A stretch of 64,000 bases of DNA from the NCBI GenBank assembly GCA_000509105.1, contig BAIF02000026.1, forward strand, positions 124,001 through 188,000, in the 5' to 3' direction. Made by a program: the position numbers and the translations under genes. The notes below the pieces were generated by a model. It searched no databases. It had not been told where the DNA came from and was given only the letters and a program-made list of their open reading frames with translations. Of the stretch, positions 1 to 8,161 are shown piece after piece. The stretch is from Clostridiales bacterium VE202-21 (GTDB taxonomy: Bacteria > Bacillota > Clostridia > Lachnospirales > Lachnospiraceae). Position 1 is the first letter of the stretch; each line of letters starts with the position of its first letter.

Positions 1-1292
1 CAGTGGAGCACGCCTTTAAGGTAGGCCGTTATCTGGGTTGGTATTTTGGCCGGGAGCACAAGGCCAGAATCGTAATCGGCAAGGATACAAGACGAAGCAG
101 TTATATGTTTGAATATGCACTGGCGTCGGGTTTAACTGCATCGGGAGCGGATGCATATCTGCTACACGTTACAACAACACCGAGCGTATCTTATGTTGTG
201 AGGACGGAAGACTTTGACTGCGGCCTGATGATTTCTGCCAGCCATAATCCATTCTACGACAATGGAATCAAGGTGATTAACGGTCAGGGCCATAAGATGG
301 AAGCCGAAGTTGAAGCAAAGATAGAAGCCTATATTGACGGTGAGATCGAAGAACTTCCTCTGGCAACAAAGGAAGACATCGGCTGTACAATTGACTATGC
401 GGCAGGAAGAAACCGCTATATCGGACATTTGATTTCACTTGCTACCCGGTCATTTAAAGACATGAAGATCGGACTGGACTGTGCAAACGGAAGCGCATTC
501 AGCATTGCAAAGAGCGTTTATGATGCACTGGGGGCTAAAACCTATGTCATCAACAATGAGCCGAACGGAACAAATATTAATACCAACTGCGGTTCCACAC
601 ATATAGAGATTCTGCAGCAGTATGTAAGGGAAAAGAAATTGGATGTCGGATTTGCATTTGACGGCGATGCGGACAGGTGTATCGCAGTAGATGGAAACGG
701 CAATGTAGTAGACGGCGACCTGATCCTTTATGTCTGCGGGAAGTATCTGATGGAGCAGGGCCGCCTGGAGGATAACACCATTGTTACAACGGTGATGTCC
801 AATCTGGGGCTCTACAAAGCCTGCGATAGAGTGGGCATGAACTATGAGCAGACGGCAGTCGGCGATAAATACGTGTATGAGAACATGCTTCAGAACGGTT
901 ACGTGCTGGGCGGGGAGCAGTCCGGCCATATCATATTCAGCAAGCACGCAAGGACCGGAGACGGTGTGCTGACTTCCCTGATGATCATGGAAGTCATTAT
1001 GGAAAAGAAGCAGAGCCTTGCCAAACTGTGCGAGGATGTAAAAATTTATCCCCAGCTGCTGAAGAATGTCCGCGTGACAGACAAAAAAACAGCGCGTGAA
1101 AATCCTGCGGTACAGAAAGCGGTAGAGGAAGTAACCGCGGCCCTGGGCAGCGAGGGACGTATTCTCGTCAGAGAAAGCGGAACAGAACCAGTCATCCGCG
1201 TTATGGTAGAAGCCGCAACAGACGAAATCTGCGAAAAACATGTAAATCAAGTCATTCAGGTTATGGAAACGGAAGGGCTTGTTATAGGGTAG
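1..1292 (+). CDS. glmM: Phosphoglucosamine mutase, 5' end cut by window edge
   Basis: Converts glucosamine-6-phosphate to glucosamine-1-phosphate for UDP-GlcNAc and cell wall synthesis in the cytoplasm. The frame is open from base 3 and about 20 N-terminal residues, including the usual start, lie upstream of the window. Counting from the GTG codon at base 3, the phosphoserine loop ISASHNP has its Ser at residue 80, the metal loop DGDADR is at 220-225, and the C-terminal phosphate-binding RESGTEP is at about 390. The sugar loop GEQSGH is also present. Family length is about 450 residues, so nothing else is missing. A terminator follows, so glmM closes its transcript. Paralogous phosphomannomutases share the fold, but these motifs and the length favour GlmM. 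Confidence 0.93.
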   Translation, partial: VEHAFKVGRYLGWYFGREHKARIVIGKDTRRSSYMFEYALASGLTASGADAYLLHVTTTPSVSYVVRTEDFDCGLMISASHNPFYDNGIKVINGQGHKMEAEVEAKIEAYIDGEIEELPLATKEDIGCTIDYAAGRNRYIGHLISLATRSFKDMKIGLDCANGSAFSIAKSVYDALGAKTYVINNEPNGTNINTNCGSTHIEILQQYVREKKLDVGFAFDGDADRCIAVDGNGNVVDGDLILYVCGKYLMEQGRLEDNTIVTTVMSNLGLYKACDRVGMNYEQTAVGDKYVYENMLQNGYVLGGEQSGHIIFSKHARTGDGVLTSLMIMEVIMEKKQSLAKLCEDVKIYPQLLKNVRVTDKKTARENPAVQKAVEEVTAALGSEGRILVRESGTEPVIRVMVEAATDEICEKHVNQVIQVMETEGLVIG

Positions 1293-1320
1293 ACGGCCGT
1301 GGCAGGCCGGCGTAACCGGA

Positions 1321-1362
1321 AAGGAAGGGAAACAGGAGAAGTCCTGTCTCCCTTCCTTTTTC
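1321..1362 (+). terminator. Rho-independent terminator after glmM
   Basis: A GGAAGGGA...CAGGA stem pairs with TCCTG...TCCCTTCC around a GAAG loop and runs into TTTTT. It separates glmM from the uvrA-like gene. Confidence 0.85.
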
Positions 1363-1509
1363 TGCAGCGGCCGATTGCAGCCTAATTCCAGTATCCCGTT
1401 ACAGACACTAAAAAATCCCCCTTCCTCTGTGTGATATTGTATACTGAGATTATGTAACCTGAAAATGGATGTGCGGTGTCCGGCAAAAATGAAGAAGAGG
1501 AGGTATCAC

Positions 1510-3990
1510 ATGAGTGATATCAAAATTACTGGTGCCAACGAAGGCAATTTGAAACATGTTTCACTGCGAATACCCAAAAATAAACTGGTTGTATTCACGG
1601 GACTTTCCGGCTCGGGCAAGTCCACTTTGCTGATCGATGTTCTGTTTCAAGAATGCCAGAGGCAGTATCTCGAGGCAATTACGCTGGAGGGAATCCACAA
1701 GCCGGATGTAGAGAGCGTTAAGGGCGCTTCCCCGGCCATTCTAATTTCCCAGACGGATGGGAACAGAAATCCCCGTTCTACGGTGGGAACCCAGTCGGAT
1801 ATATATACGGATCTGCGGATGATCTATGAGAAGCTGGGGGTGCGTACCTGCCCGCACTGCGGCGGGATTATTTCGGCGGCAGACTGCAGGGAAGAGACGG
1901 AGAAGATCAATGCGGATTTCTACGTCTATATGTATTGCAGTAAATGTGGGAGGAGAATGGATAAGATTACCCGCACCTATTTCTCTTTTAATACAAAGGA
2001 AGGAGCCTGCCCGGCCTGCGAGGGACTGGGAAAAGTGCACACCGTGAAAAAAGAACAGGCGGTTGATGAAAGCCTGTCGCTGGAAAACGGTGCGGTTCGT
2101 TTTTGGGAAAAGCAGTATGGAAAATATCAGACCGGAGTCTTATATGCCGCTTTTGGGCATTACGGCATTTTAGGGGGCAAAGACATCCCCGTAGAGCGTT
2201 TCAGTGAGATACAAAAAGAGATTTTATACAACGGCATAGACAGCAGCCGGGTTAAAACGGAATTCCCAAGGATCAGTCCTTCTAAAACAGCGGCTGCAGG
2301 CAGGTTCGAAGGAGTGCTGCCGATATTATGGAGGCGGCTGGCAGATAAGAATGGGGAAGCCGGACAACTGGAGGCGTATTTTGATGTTGTCGACTGTCCG
2401 GACTGTAAAGGCGAGCGTCTGTGCGAACTGAGCAGAAATGTGACTGTAAATGGCACCCGCCTGCCGGAATTGTCGTTTTATTCCCTGGAACAATTAGAGG
2501 ACTGGATCCGGCAGATGGAAGTTTCCTTGGCAGAACGGCATGCAGCGCTTGTAAACGCCTATATCCGGGATATAAAGACTAAATTGAACCGCTTTATCAA
2601 AGTGGGGCTGGGTTATCTGTCTCTGGACCGGCAGATCGTTACTCTGTCAGGAGGGGAACTGCAGCGGCTGCGTCTGGCGGCCGCACTGGACTCGGAATTA
2701 TCCGGTGTGATTTATATACTGGACGAACCCACTGCGGGGCTCCATCCCAAAGATACGGCGGGCCTCCTGGAAATACTAAAAAAGATGCGGGATCTGGAGA
2801 ATACGGTGCTCGTGATTGAGCACGATACCGATATCATGGCTGCAGCCGATTATATCATAGATATCGGTCCGGGATCCGGCAGACATGGGGGAGAAATCAT
2901 CGCATCCGGTACCCTGGAAGAGATCATGAGGCAGAAATCATCCGTGACAGGAACCTATCTTTTGGCCCCCCATCCTGGGAAACAGGATTACCGGAGTGCG
3001 CAGGGAAAGATCCGGATTCAGAACGCCGTAAAATATAATCTGGATCATCTTTCCGCAGATATTCCAGTCGGCTGTTTTACTGCCATTACAGGCCCCTCAG
3101 GTTCCGGAAAGTCAACCCTTATTTTCGAAGTTCTTGCAAAAGGCAGGGCAAAAACAGCGCAAAACCAATTGCACACAGGGAAATCAGACCATCTATGCCC
3201 GGCAGACAGTTCCGCGGTAAAACCGGGGAATCAAGTAAAAGGGCTGGAACAGTTTGACAATATCATAGAGGTTGGGCAGGCGCCGATCTCGAAAATGAAA
3301 CGTTCAAATGCGGCAACCTATTCCGGAGTATATACAGAAATCAGGGCGGTCTTCGCCAAAACTGAGTCTGCAAAAAAGGCGGGGCTGACTTCCCGGCATT
3401 TTTCATTCAATACCCCAGGCGGCAGATGCGAGAACTGTCAGGGCCTGGGCTATGTGGACAACAATATGCTGTTCTTTGCGGATACAAAAGCCGTATGCCC
3501 CGTGTGCAGCGGAAATCAGTTCCAGCAGCAGGTGCTGTCCGTCAAATACAAAGGTCTTTCCATCAAAGCGACCCTGGATCTTTCCATAGAAGAAGCCGCC
3601 GGCCATTTTGAGGGCATCCCCAAAATCTCAAAAATCCTGGGGGTTCTCCAGGAAGCAGGCCTGGGCTATCTTCAACTGGGCCAAAGCCTGACAACATTAT
3701 CGGGAGGAGAGTGCCAGCGCCTCAAGCTTGCAAAAGAATTAATCGGGAACAGTTCAGGCAGAAAAAACCTGTATCTCATGGATGAGCCCACAACCGGCCT
3801 GCATCCAATCGACATCGAACACTTCCTGAAACTCCTGAACCGCATAACAGATGCCGGAAATACCGTAGTGGTCGTAGAGCATAACCAGCAGCTTATCCAA
3901 AACAGCGACTGGATAATCGATCTGGGTCCTGGGGGCGGCACAAAAGGGGGGCAGATTATGTTTATGGGGATACCAGACGGATATTTCTAG
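1510..3990 (+). CDS. UvrA-like ABC-class DNA-binding ATPase (UvrA2 type, lacks UvrB-binding domain)
   Basis: A paralog of the excinuclease DNA-damage sensor, 826 residues against about 940 in housekeeping UvrA. First Walker A GLSGSGKST is at 31-39 and the first zinc module (CPHC...CSKC) already begins near residue 114, so about 140 residues usually found between them are absent; in true UvrA that stretch holds the UvrB-binding domain. First LSGGE signature is near 378 with DEPTAGLHP, second Walker A near 528, second zinc module CENC...CPVC near 640, second LSGGE near 730 and DEPTTGLHP near 758. The start at 1510 is chosen because GAGGAGG lies just upstream; an in-frame ATG at 1465 has no such site. 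Inferred: works without UvrB, in DNA damage tolerance or drug resistance, as proposed for UvrA2/DrrC-type proteins. Confidence 0.88.
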   Translation: MSDIKITGANEGNLKHVSLRIPKNKLVVFTGLSGSGKSTLLIDVLFQECQRQYLEAITLEGIHKPDVESVKGASPAILISQTDGNRNPRSTVGTQSDIYTDLRMIYEKLGVRTCPHCGGIISAADCREETEKINADFYVYMYCSKCGRRMDKITRTYFSFNTKEGACPACEGLGKVHTVKKEQAVDESLSLENGAVRFWEKQYGKYQTGVLYAAFGHYGILGGKDIPVERFSEIQKEILYNGIDSSRVKTEFPRISPSKTAAAGRFEGVLPILWRRLADKNGEAGQLEAYFDVVDCPDCKGERLCELSRNVTVNGTRLPELSFYSLEQLEDWIRQMEVSLAERHAALVNAYIRDIKTKLNRFIKVGLGYLSLDRQIVTLSGGELQRLRLAAALDSELSGVIYILDEPTAGLHPKDTAGLLEILKKMRDLENTVLVIEHDTDIMAAADYIIDIGPGSGRHGGEIIASGTLEEIMRQKSSVTGTYLLAPHPGKQDYRSAQGKIRIQNAVKYNLDHLSADIPVGCFTAITGPSGSGKSTLIFEVLAKGRAKTAQNQLHTGKSDHLCPADSSAVKPGNQVKGLEQFDNIIEVGQAPISKMKRSNAATYSGVYTEIRAVFAKTESAKKAGLTSRHFSFNTPGGRCENCQGLGYVDNNMLFFADTKAVCPVCSGNQFQQQVLSVKYKGLSIKATLDLSIEEAAGHFEGIPKISKILGVLQEAGLGYLQLGQSLTTLSGGECQRLKLAKELIGNSSGRKNLYLMDEPTTGLHPIDIEHFLKLLNRITDAGNTVVVVEHNQQLIQNSDWIIDLGPGGGTKGGQIMFMGIPDGYF

Positions 3991-4181
3991 ACGGAGGGAT
4001 GCTCCGTGTCCGGATGGACGGGAGGGCTGCGGATGGGAATGGTTAAGCGTATGGTAAAGGCCTGAGTGAGGATAAGCAACTCGAGGATACCTCTTTAGTC
4101 GATTTGTTCCTGTGTAGGAATTCAATCCGCTGCAACCGTTTTATTCCCCGTCCGAGATTATGATCCGCGAACCTACCGGCT

Positions 4182-4493
4182 GGATGCACGTAGCCTGTGG
4201 GGAGCGGGAGGGAAAGGCTGCGGAAAAACACGGCGGGTGATTTCGGAAGCGTAGAATGCGCGATTAGAGCCCGTTACATCAAAGCGGGAGTCTCACATGG
4301 GCAGAATCTGCTTCCGAAGCAGATTCTGAAACAGCCTGAGCTGTGTAATCCATCAGGATTACGCAGTGAATGCTGTTGGACCATGTGAGGCTCCCGCTTT
4401 GATGTTACGGGCTCTTCGCAAATGGAAAGATTCGAAATCACCCGCCGTGTTTTTCCGCAGCCTTTCCCTCCCGCTCTCCACAGGCGACCTCCC
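4182..4493 (+). repeat. Long structured inverted-repeat element, copy E1
   Basis: Fills the gap between two convergent genes. The left box GGATGC...AGC (4182-4194) and right box GCGACC (4484-4489) enclose arms of about 105 bp. The outer 50 bp pair with one G.T mismatch; an unpaired bubble of about 20 bases follows, then a further 32 bp helix. The centre holds a perfect hairpin with a CCGA loop, then a second helix with facing CTGAG and TGAAT strands closed by an ATCA loop. The same core appears in E2 and E3 with different stem sequences. The right edge stops a few bases from the stop codon of the minus-strand gene. I see nothing in the remaining 3991-4181. Confidence 0.85.
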
Positions 4494-4494
4494 T

Positions 4495-7077
4495 CTACAC
4501 ACAAACCACCCGCTGCCCCACAATATCGGAGTATATCTCCACCCCTTCTGATTGAAGTTCTGCTACATGGATGACGTCGGAATAGATTTCTTCCTCGGTG
4601 GTTTCTTTTAGCAGGTTCTCCAAGATGTTTGGGTGTGCGAGTATTTTTTCTTCGTTAAAGTGCACCTGGCTGTCCCCCTGGAACAGGGCGATGTAGAAGA
4701 TGTTGGATTCTACGATATCCTGGAAAAAGTGGCTTCCGTAGGAGAGTTCGGGCATCAGGCCCAGATTCTCGTAGGATACTTCGCAGATGGCCTCCATGCT
4801 GCACAGGTCTGTGAAACGTACCGGGACACCCAGGGCGGGCGTGGTGGTTCCCCAGCGGCCGGGGCCGATCAGGACGGCGTGGCGGTTCCGAAGCAGACGG
4901 TTCAAGGTGCCGATCTGGTTGGCTATGGCATATTTCTGATGCTCGTTCAGTTCCAGATAGGGTTTAATTTTCACAAAAATGATATAGTGAACCGGAAGCC
5001 GGACATTTCCACCCATAAAGTTTCCTTTTGAGGAAAAATAGCTGCGGTCCCTGCCCGTATTTTCAGGGAATTCTACGGTTTTTCCCAGACCCTTTGTCTG
5101 CAGGGGGCGGCATTGCAGCAGATTGATCCGGTAATCTTCCTGTTTATTGAAGTTGCAGGTAAATTCAATATCAACGGGATAGTCGTAAGTATGCGATAAT
5201 ATGGCCAGAATATTTTCCAGCGCCCTGGGGAAATCCGTATGTCTCAGCAGACGGGTGAAACTGACAATATCCGGAACTTTGCGGCCCGGCTGTCCGATTT
5301 CACGGAAATGCCTGGCAAGCTCGTAGTCAGGTTCCATGAAGAGCCGGATATTGGTCTTTAGAGGGAGGCCTGCGGTGTCCTCGATGGGCACGGTCTGGAA
5401 TTCATTTTCCTCCAGATTAATCACATCCACGTAGTGCTGGGAAAATTTCCTTTCATCTCCATAGTTGAGCAGGGGAGGGCGCTCCGGCTTGTCCAGCGCG
5501 ACAATCCGCGGATAGTCCGAATTAACCCGGTCTACGGCGCGGGTGCCCATTCCGAATACAAGACGCAGCATCCCCTTGGACGGATCGGTGTTCTTATCCC
5601 AAACGAACAGGTTAGAAGAATTACCAACTCCGGCACAATGGGGGAAGAAGTATTTGCCGTGGTAATCGCCGGACACTCTCTGTACCAGCAGGGCCATCTG
5701 CTCGTCCTCGCCGGAGAGACCGCGGTTCTTGCGGTACTCCAGAGCCTCCTGGCTCATGACACTGGCATACACCTTGCGCACGGCCTCAAGAAAAGCATCA
5801 TAGCGGTCTTCCGGTGATCCCTGGTTGGGACAGAAGAAACTGTCGTATTTTCCGGCAAATGCATTTCCGAAGTTATCTTCCAGAAGAGAGCTGGAGCGGA
5901 CAATGATAGGAGACTGGCCGTAATATTCCAGCATGACCATGATCTGCTCCTTGATTGCAGGAGGAAAATGCCCGGTCAACAGCTTTTCCCGAAGTTCGGG
6001 AGCCGCACGGAAATATCCTTCCTCCGACTTTTGTTCCATCCGGAGGCGCCAGCAGCCATTTTGTACAATGTAAGTATAGAATACATCCGAGCCAATATAA
6101 TAGGAATCGTGCCGTTCCATATGTTCCCGGTAAAAATCCGGGATTTTCGTTTCCAGTATTTTGCGGGCTAAAAGCATTCCCACCGACTTGCCGCCGATAT
6201 ATCCGGTTCCGATCACCCGGCTGCCGATCTGGATCAGATCCGCCAGTGTGAAGTATTCCCTGCTCAGGGAGGCAATTCTGGGGCGCTGTCCGATGAGAAG
6301 ATTCAGCAGGTTCTCTTTTACATATGCCTGCTCTGCGGAAGCGGCGTTCAGATAGGGCTTGGCCTCCTCAAAGCTTACATCCCAGTAATCCAGTTTTTTT
6401 GTATGGACCTGGAGCCTGGAAAATAACTCAGCAGAGCTTGCACTGTCCGTGATGCACTCTGCGCCGGCCTCTGTTAGCAGGTGAGGCAGAAACATAACGG
6501 GGGAGTAGCGCTCCCAGACCTTCAGCGGGTGCAGATAATAGTTTCCGTCTACAAAATAGAGATTCAAAAGAAGCCTGACAGCTTCCCGGATCCGGGCAAT
6601 GGTATCCGGCGTATGGGCATTCCTGTCAAGTGCAAAACAGGAAACCGTCTCGAGCTCCGACAGATAAGGGCAGGCCACCTGAAAGAAATTCCCGATCATC
6701 AAATCGGAGCACCAGTGCTGCTGCATGTCAGTGAGACAGTCAAAGAGATAGAAGGCGTGCTTCCCCTCTGCTGTGATAATCCGGTATATATCGCTGGTGA
6801 AAGATTCAAAACCATGGCAGACATCAATGGTATACATTTGAAAATCAGCGCCTTCGTCTTTCAGTGCAGCATCATCCACCAGGGGCGCGTGACTGCCAAA
6901 GTGTATATAAAGGATGCGCCTGCGGTCCGCGGCAGCCTGTCTGACAAATTGACGGGCGGCAAATGCGTAGGACTCCAGAGTGTCCACCTGCCAGATGATA
7001 TGATCACCAGGCCGGAGGCCGCCGATTACCTCGTCTGCCCCCGACAGCCCGGTACTTATTTGTTCAATGCTTTCCAT
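4495..7077 (-). CDS. KaiC-like domain fused to PEP synthase/PPDK-type ATP-grasp domain
   Basis: A cytoplasmic protein of 860 residues. Residues 1-260 resemble a KaiC/RecA-like ATPase, opening with TGLSGADEVIGGLRPGDHI. Where the P-loop should be, the sequence reads WQVDTLESY, so that nucleotide site looks dead. From about residue 290 the protein matches the nucleotide-binding half of PEP synthase and pyruvate phosphate dikinase (GGKSVGMLLA, IIVRSSSLLEDNFGNAFAGKYDSFF, LLQCRPLQTKG). The swivelling His domain and PEP-binding barrel of those enzymes are absent, so it cannot complete the PEP cycle alone. Start 7077 follows GGAGG at 7 bases. The substrate is unknown; phosphotransfer to a partner is only a guess. 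Confidence 0.75.
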   Translation of the reverse strand: MESIEQISTGLSGADEVIGGLRPGDHIIWQVDTLESYAFAARQFVRQAAADRRRILYIHFGSHAPLVDDAALKDEGADFQMYTIDVCHGFESFTSDIYRIITAEGKHAFYLFDCLTDMQQHWCSDLMIGNFFQVACPYLSELETVSCFALDRNAHTPDTIARIREAVRLLLNLYFVDGNYYLHPLKVWERYSPVMFLPHLLTEAGAECITDSASSAELFSRLQVHTKKLDYWDVSFEEAKPYLNAASAEQAYVKENLLNLLIGQRPRIASLSREYFTLADLIQIGSRVIGTGYIGGKSVGMLLARKILETKIPDFYREHMERHDSYYIGSDVFYTYIVQNGCWRLRMEQKSEEGYFRAAPELREKLLTGHFPPAIKEQIMVMLEYYGQSPIIVRSSSLLEDNFGNAFAGKYDSFFCPNQGSPEDRYDAFLEAVRKVYASVMSQEALEYRKNRGLSGEDEQMALLVQRVSGDYHGKYFFPHCAGVGNSSNLFVWDKNTDPSKGMLRLVFGMGTRAVDRVNSDYPRIVALDKPERPPLLNYGDERKFSQHYVDVINLEENEFQTVPIEDTAGLPLKTNIRLFMEPDYELARHFREIGQPGRKVPDIVSFTRLLRHTDFPRALENILAILSHTYDYPVDIEFTCNFNKQEDYRINLLQCRPLQTKGLGKTVEFPENTGRDRSYFSSKGNFMGGNVRLPVHYIIFVKIKPYLELNEHQKYAIANQIGTLNRLLRNRHAVLIGPGRWGTTTPALGVPVRFTDLCSMEAICEVSYENLGLMPELSYGSHFFQDIVESNIFYIALFQGDSQVHFNEEKILAHPNILENLLKETTEEEIYSDVIHVAELQSEGVEIYSDIVGQRVVCV

Positions 7078-7236
7078 AGTATTCCTCCATTCCTGCATGG
7101 ACAGCCAATATTATTTCCAGTTTAACACAAATAGAAAAAAAATCAAATGTTGGGAATCCATACATATCCAGCAGACAATCCTGCCATATCGTGGGAGCTG
7201 CATGGCAGGAAAATCCGCAGGCAAAAGGGACAGCTA

Positions 7237-8001
7237 TTAACGGCTGACAATAATGGTTGGATAGCCGGCTCTTTTGAGACGCTGCTCCATGGCTGTTGCA
7301 TCGTCCAGAGTATCATAATTGCCGACCTGAACCCGGAAGAATCCGTCTGTATCTACAATAGATGCCGGGAAATCCTGTTCCAGTAGTTCATTCAGCAGCC
7401 GGTTTGCATAGGTTGGATTTCGGAAAGCGCCCACCTGTACCTTATATCCCGGTGGATCGATGACATGATCCATTTCCAGGGTGTCCAGGATTCCGGAAGC
7501 GATTGCCTGGGCGATTGCGTCGAAATTGTCATCAAAAAGCTGGTTATCTGTGTTGGAGTTGATAAACCCAACTTCTACCAGAACAGCGGGCATTTTTGTG
7601 CGGCGGAGCACCACCAGGTTGGGGCGCGCCTTTACGCCGAGATTCACAAATCCTACGGCCTCCAGCTGCTCATTGATATTTTCAGCCATCTGAAGTTTGA
7701 TTCCGGAGAGATCATATACCAGTGACTCCACTCCTGATACTACGTTGTCTGTGGGAAAAGAGTTCCGATGTATGGAAATGAAAAAATCCACCCCTGCATT
7801 GTTTGCCTCCATTGCTTTTTCATAAGGAGATTCGTATACATCCGTAGTTCTGGTGTATTGTACGTCGATATCATGGTTCTGAAGAATTTCACCAACGGCT
7901 AATGTAAGGCGCAGAGTATCGTCTTTTTCCTGGCGTCCATTATATACGGCGCCTGGGTCACGCCCTCCGTGTCCTGCATCTAACATGATTGAATAAGGCA
8001 T
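7237..8001 (-). CDS. N-acetylmuramoyl-L-alanine amidase (Amidase_3) with C-terminal SPOR domain
   Basis: A zinc amidase that cleaves the bond between MurNAc and the stem peptide. The Amidase_3 domain spans residues 1-178 with zinc ligands H11 (DAGHGG), E25 and H78 (SIHRNS) and the catalytic E143 in VEVGF. A linker leads to a SPOR domain at 184-254 (YKVQVGAFRN...FRVQVGNY), which usually binds denuded peptidoglycan at septa or spore walls. There is no signal peptide: the protein begins directly with PYSIMLDAGHGG. Export must therefore be unconventional, follow lysis, or the upstream start is missed; no better start is visible, and AAAGGAA sits upstream of this ATG. It resembles CwlD-type or endolysin-type amidases; the sporulation link is inference. 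Confidence 0.88.
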   Translation of the reverse strand: MPYSIMLDAGHGGRDPGAVYNGRQEKDDTLRLTLAVGEILQNHDIDVQYTRTTDVYESPYEKAMEANNAGVDFFISIHRNSFPTDNVVSGVESLVYDLSGIKLQMAENINEQLEAVGFVNLGVKARPNLVVLRRTKMPAVLVEVGFINSNTDNQLFDDNFDAIAQAIASGILDTLEMDHVIDPPGYKVQVGAFRNPTYANRLLNELLEQDFPASIVDTDGFFRVQVGNYDTLDDATAMEQRLKRAGYPTIIVSR

Positions 8002-8070
8002 AAGTAAAGATTCCTTTCACATTGTTCTATTTTATGATATGTAGAAAACGCAAGGATGTTCCTGTCCGCC

Positions 8071-8140
8071 AAAGAAAATCGGACCTCCGCATGGAGCCTG
8101 ACTGCTTACGCGCAGTTCTGACACCATTTGGAAGTCCGAT
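8071..8140 (-). terminator. Terminator after the CorC-type gene
   Basis: Read on the minus strand, ATCGGACTTCC pairs with GGTCCGAT across a loop containing a smaller ACTGC/GCAGT hairpin, followed by TTTTCTTT. It lies between the stop of the transporter gene and the start of the amidase gene. Confidence 0.65.
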
Positions 8141-8161
8141 AGGATGACTGGCATGGCAGAA

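Noticed and set aside
450-1250. Long minus-strand open frame opposite glmM
   Set aside because: Composition and motifs follow glmM on the plus strand; no ribosome site or recognisable protein.
4182-4493. E1 as a group II intron, integron attC or retron RNA
   Set aside because: No domain V signature, no GTTRRRY/RYYYAAC boxes and no adjacent reverse transcriptase.
4197-4551. Short frames within element E1
   Set aside because: They arise from the inverted repeat on both strands and lack start signals.
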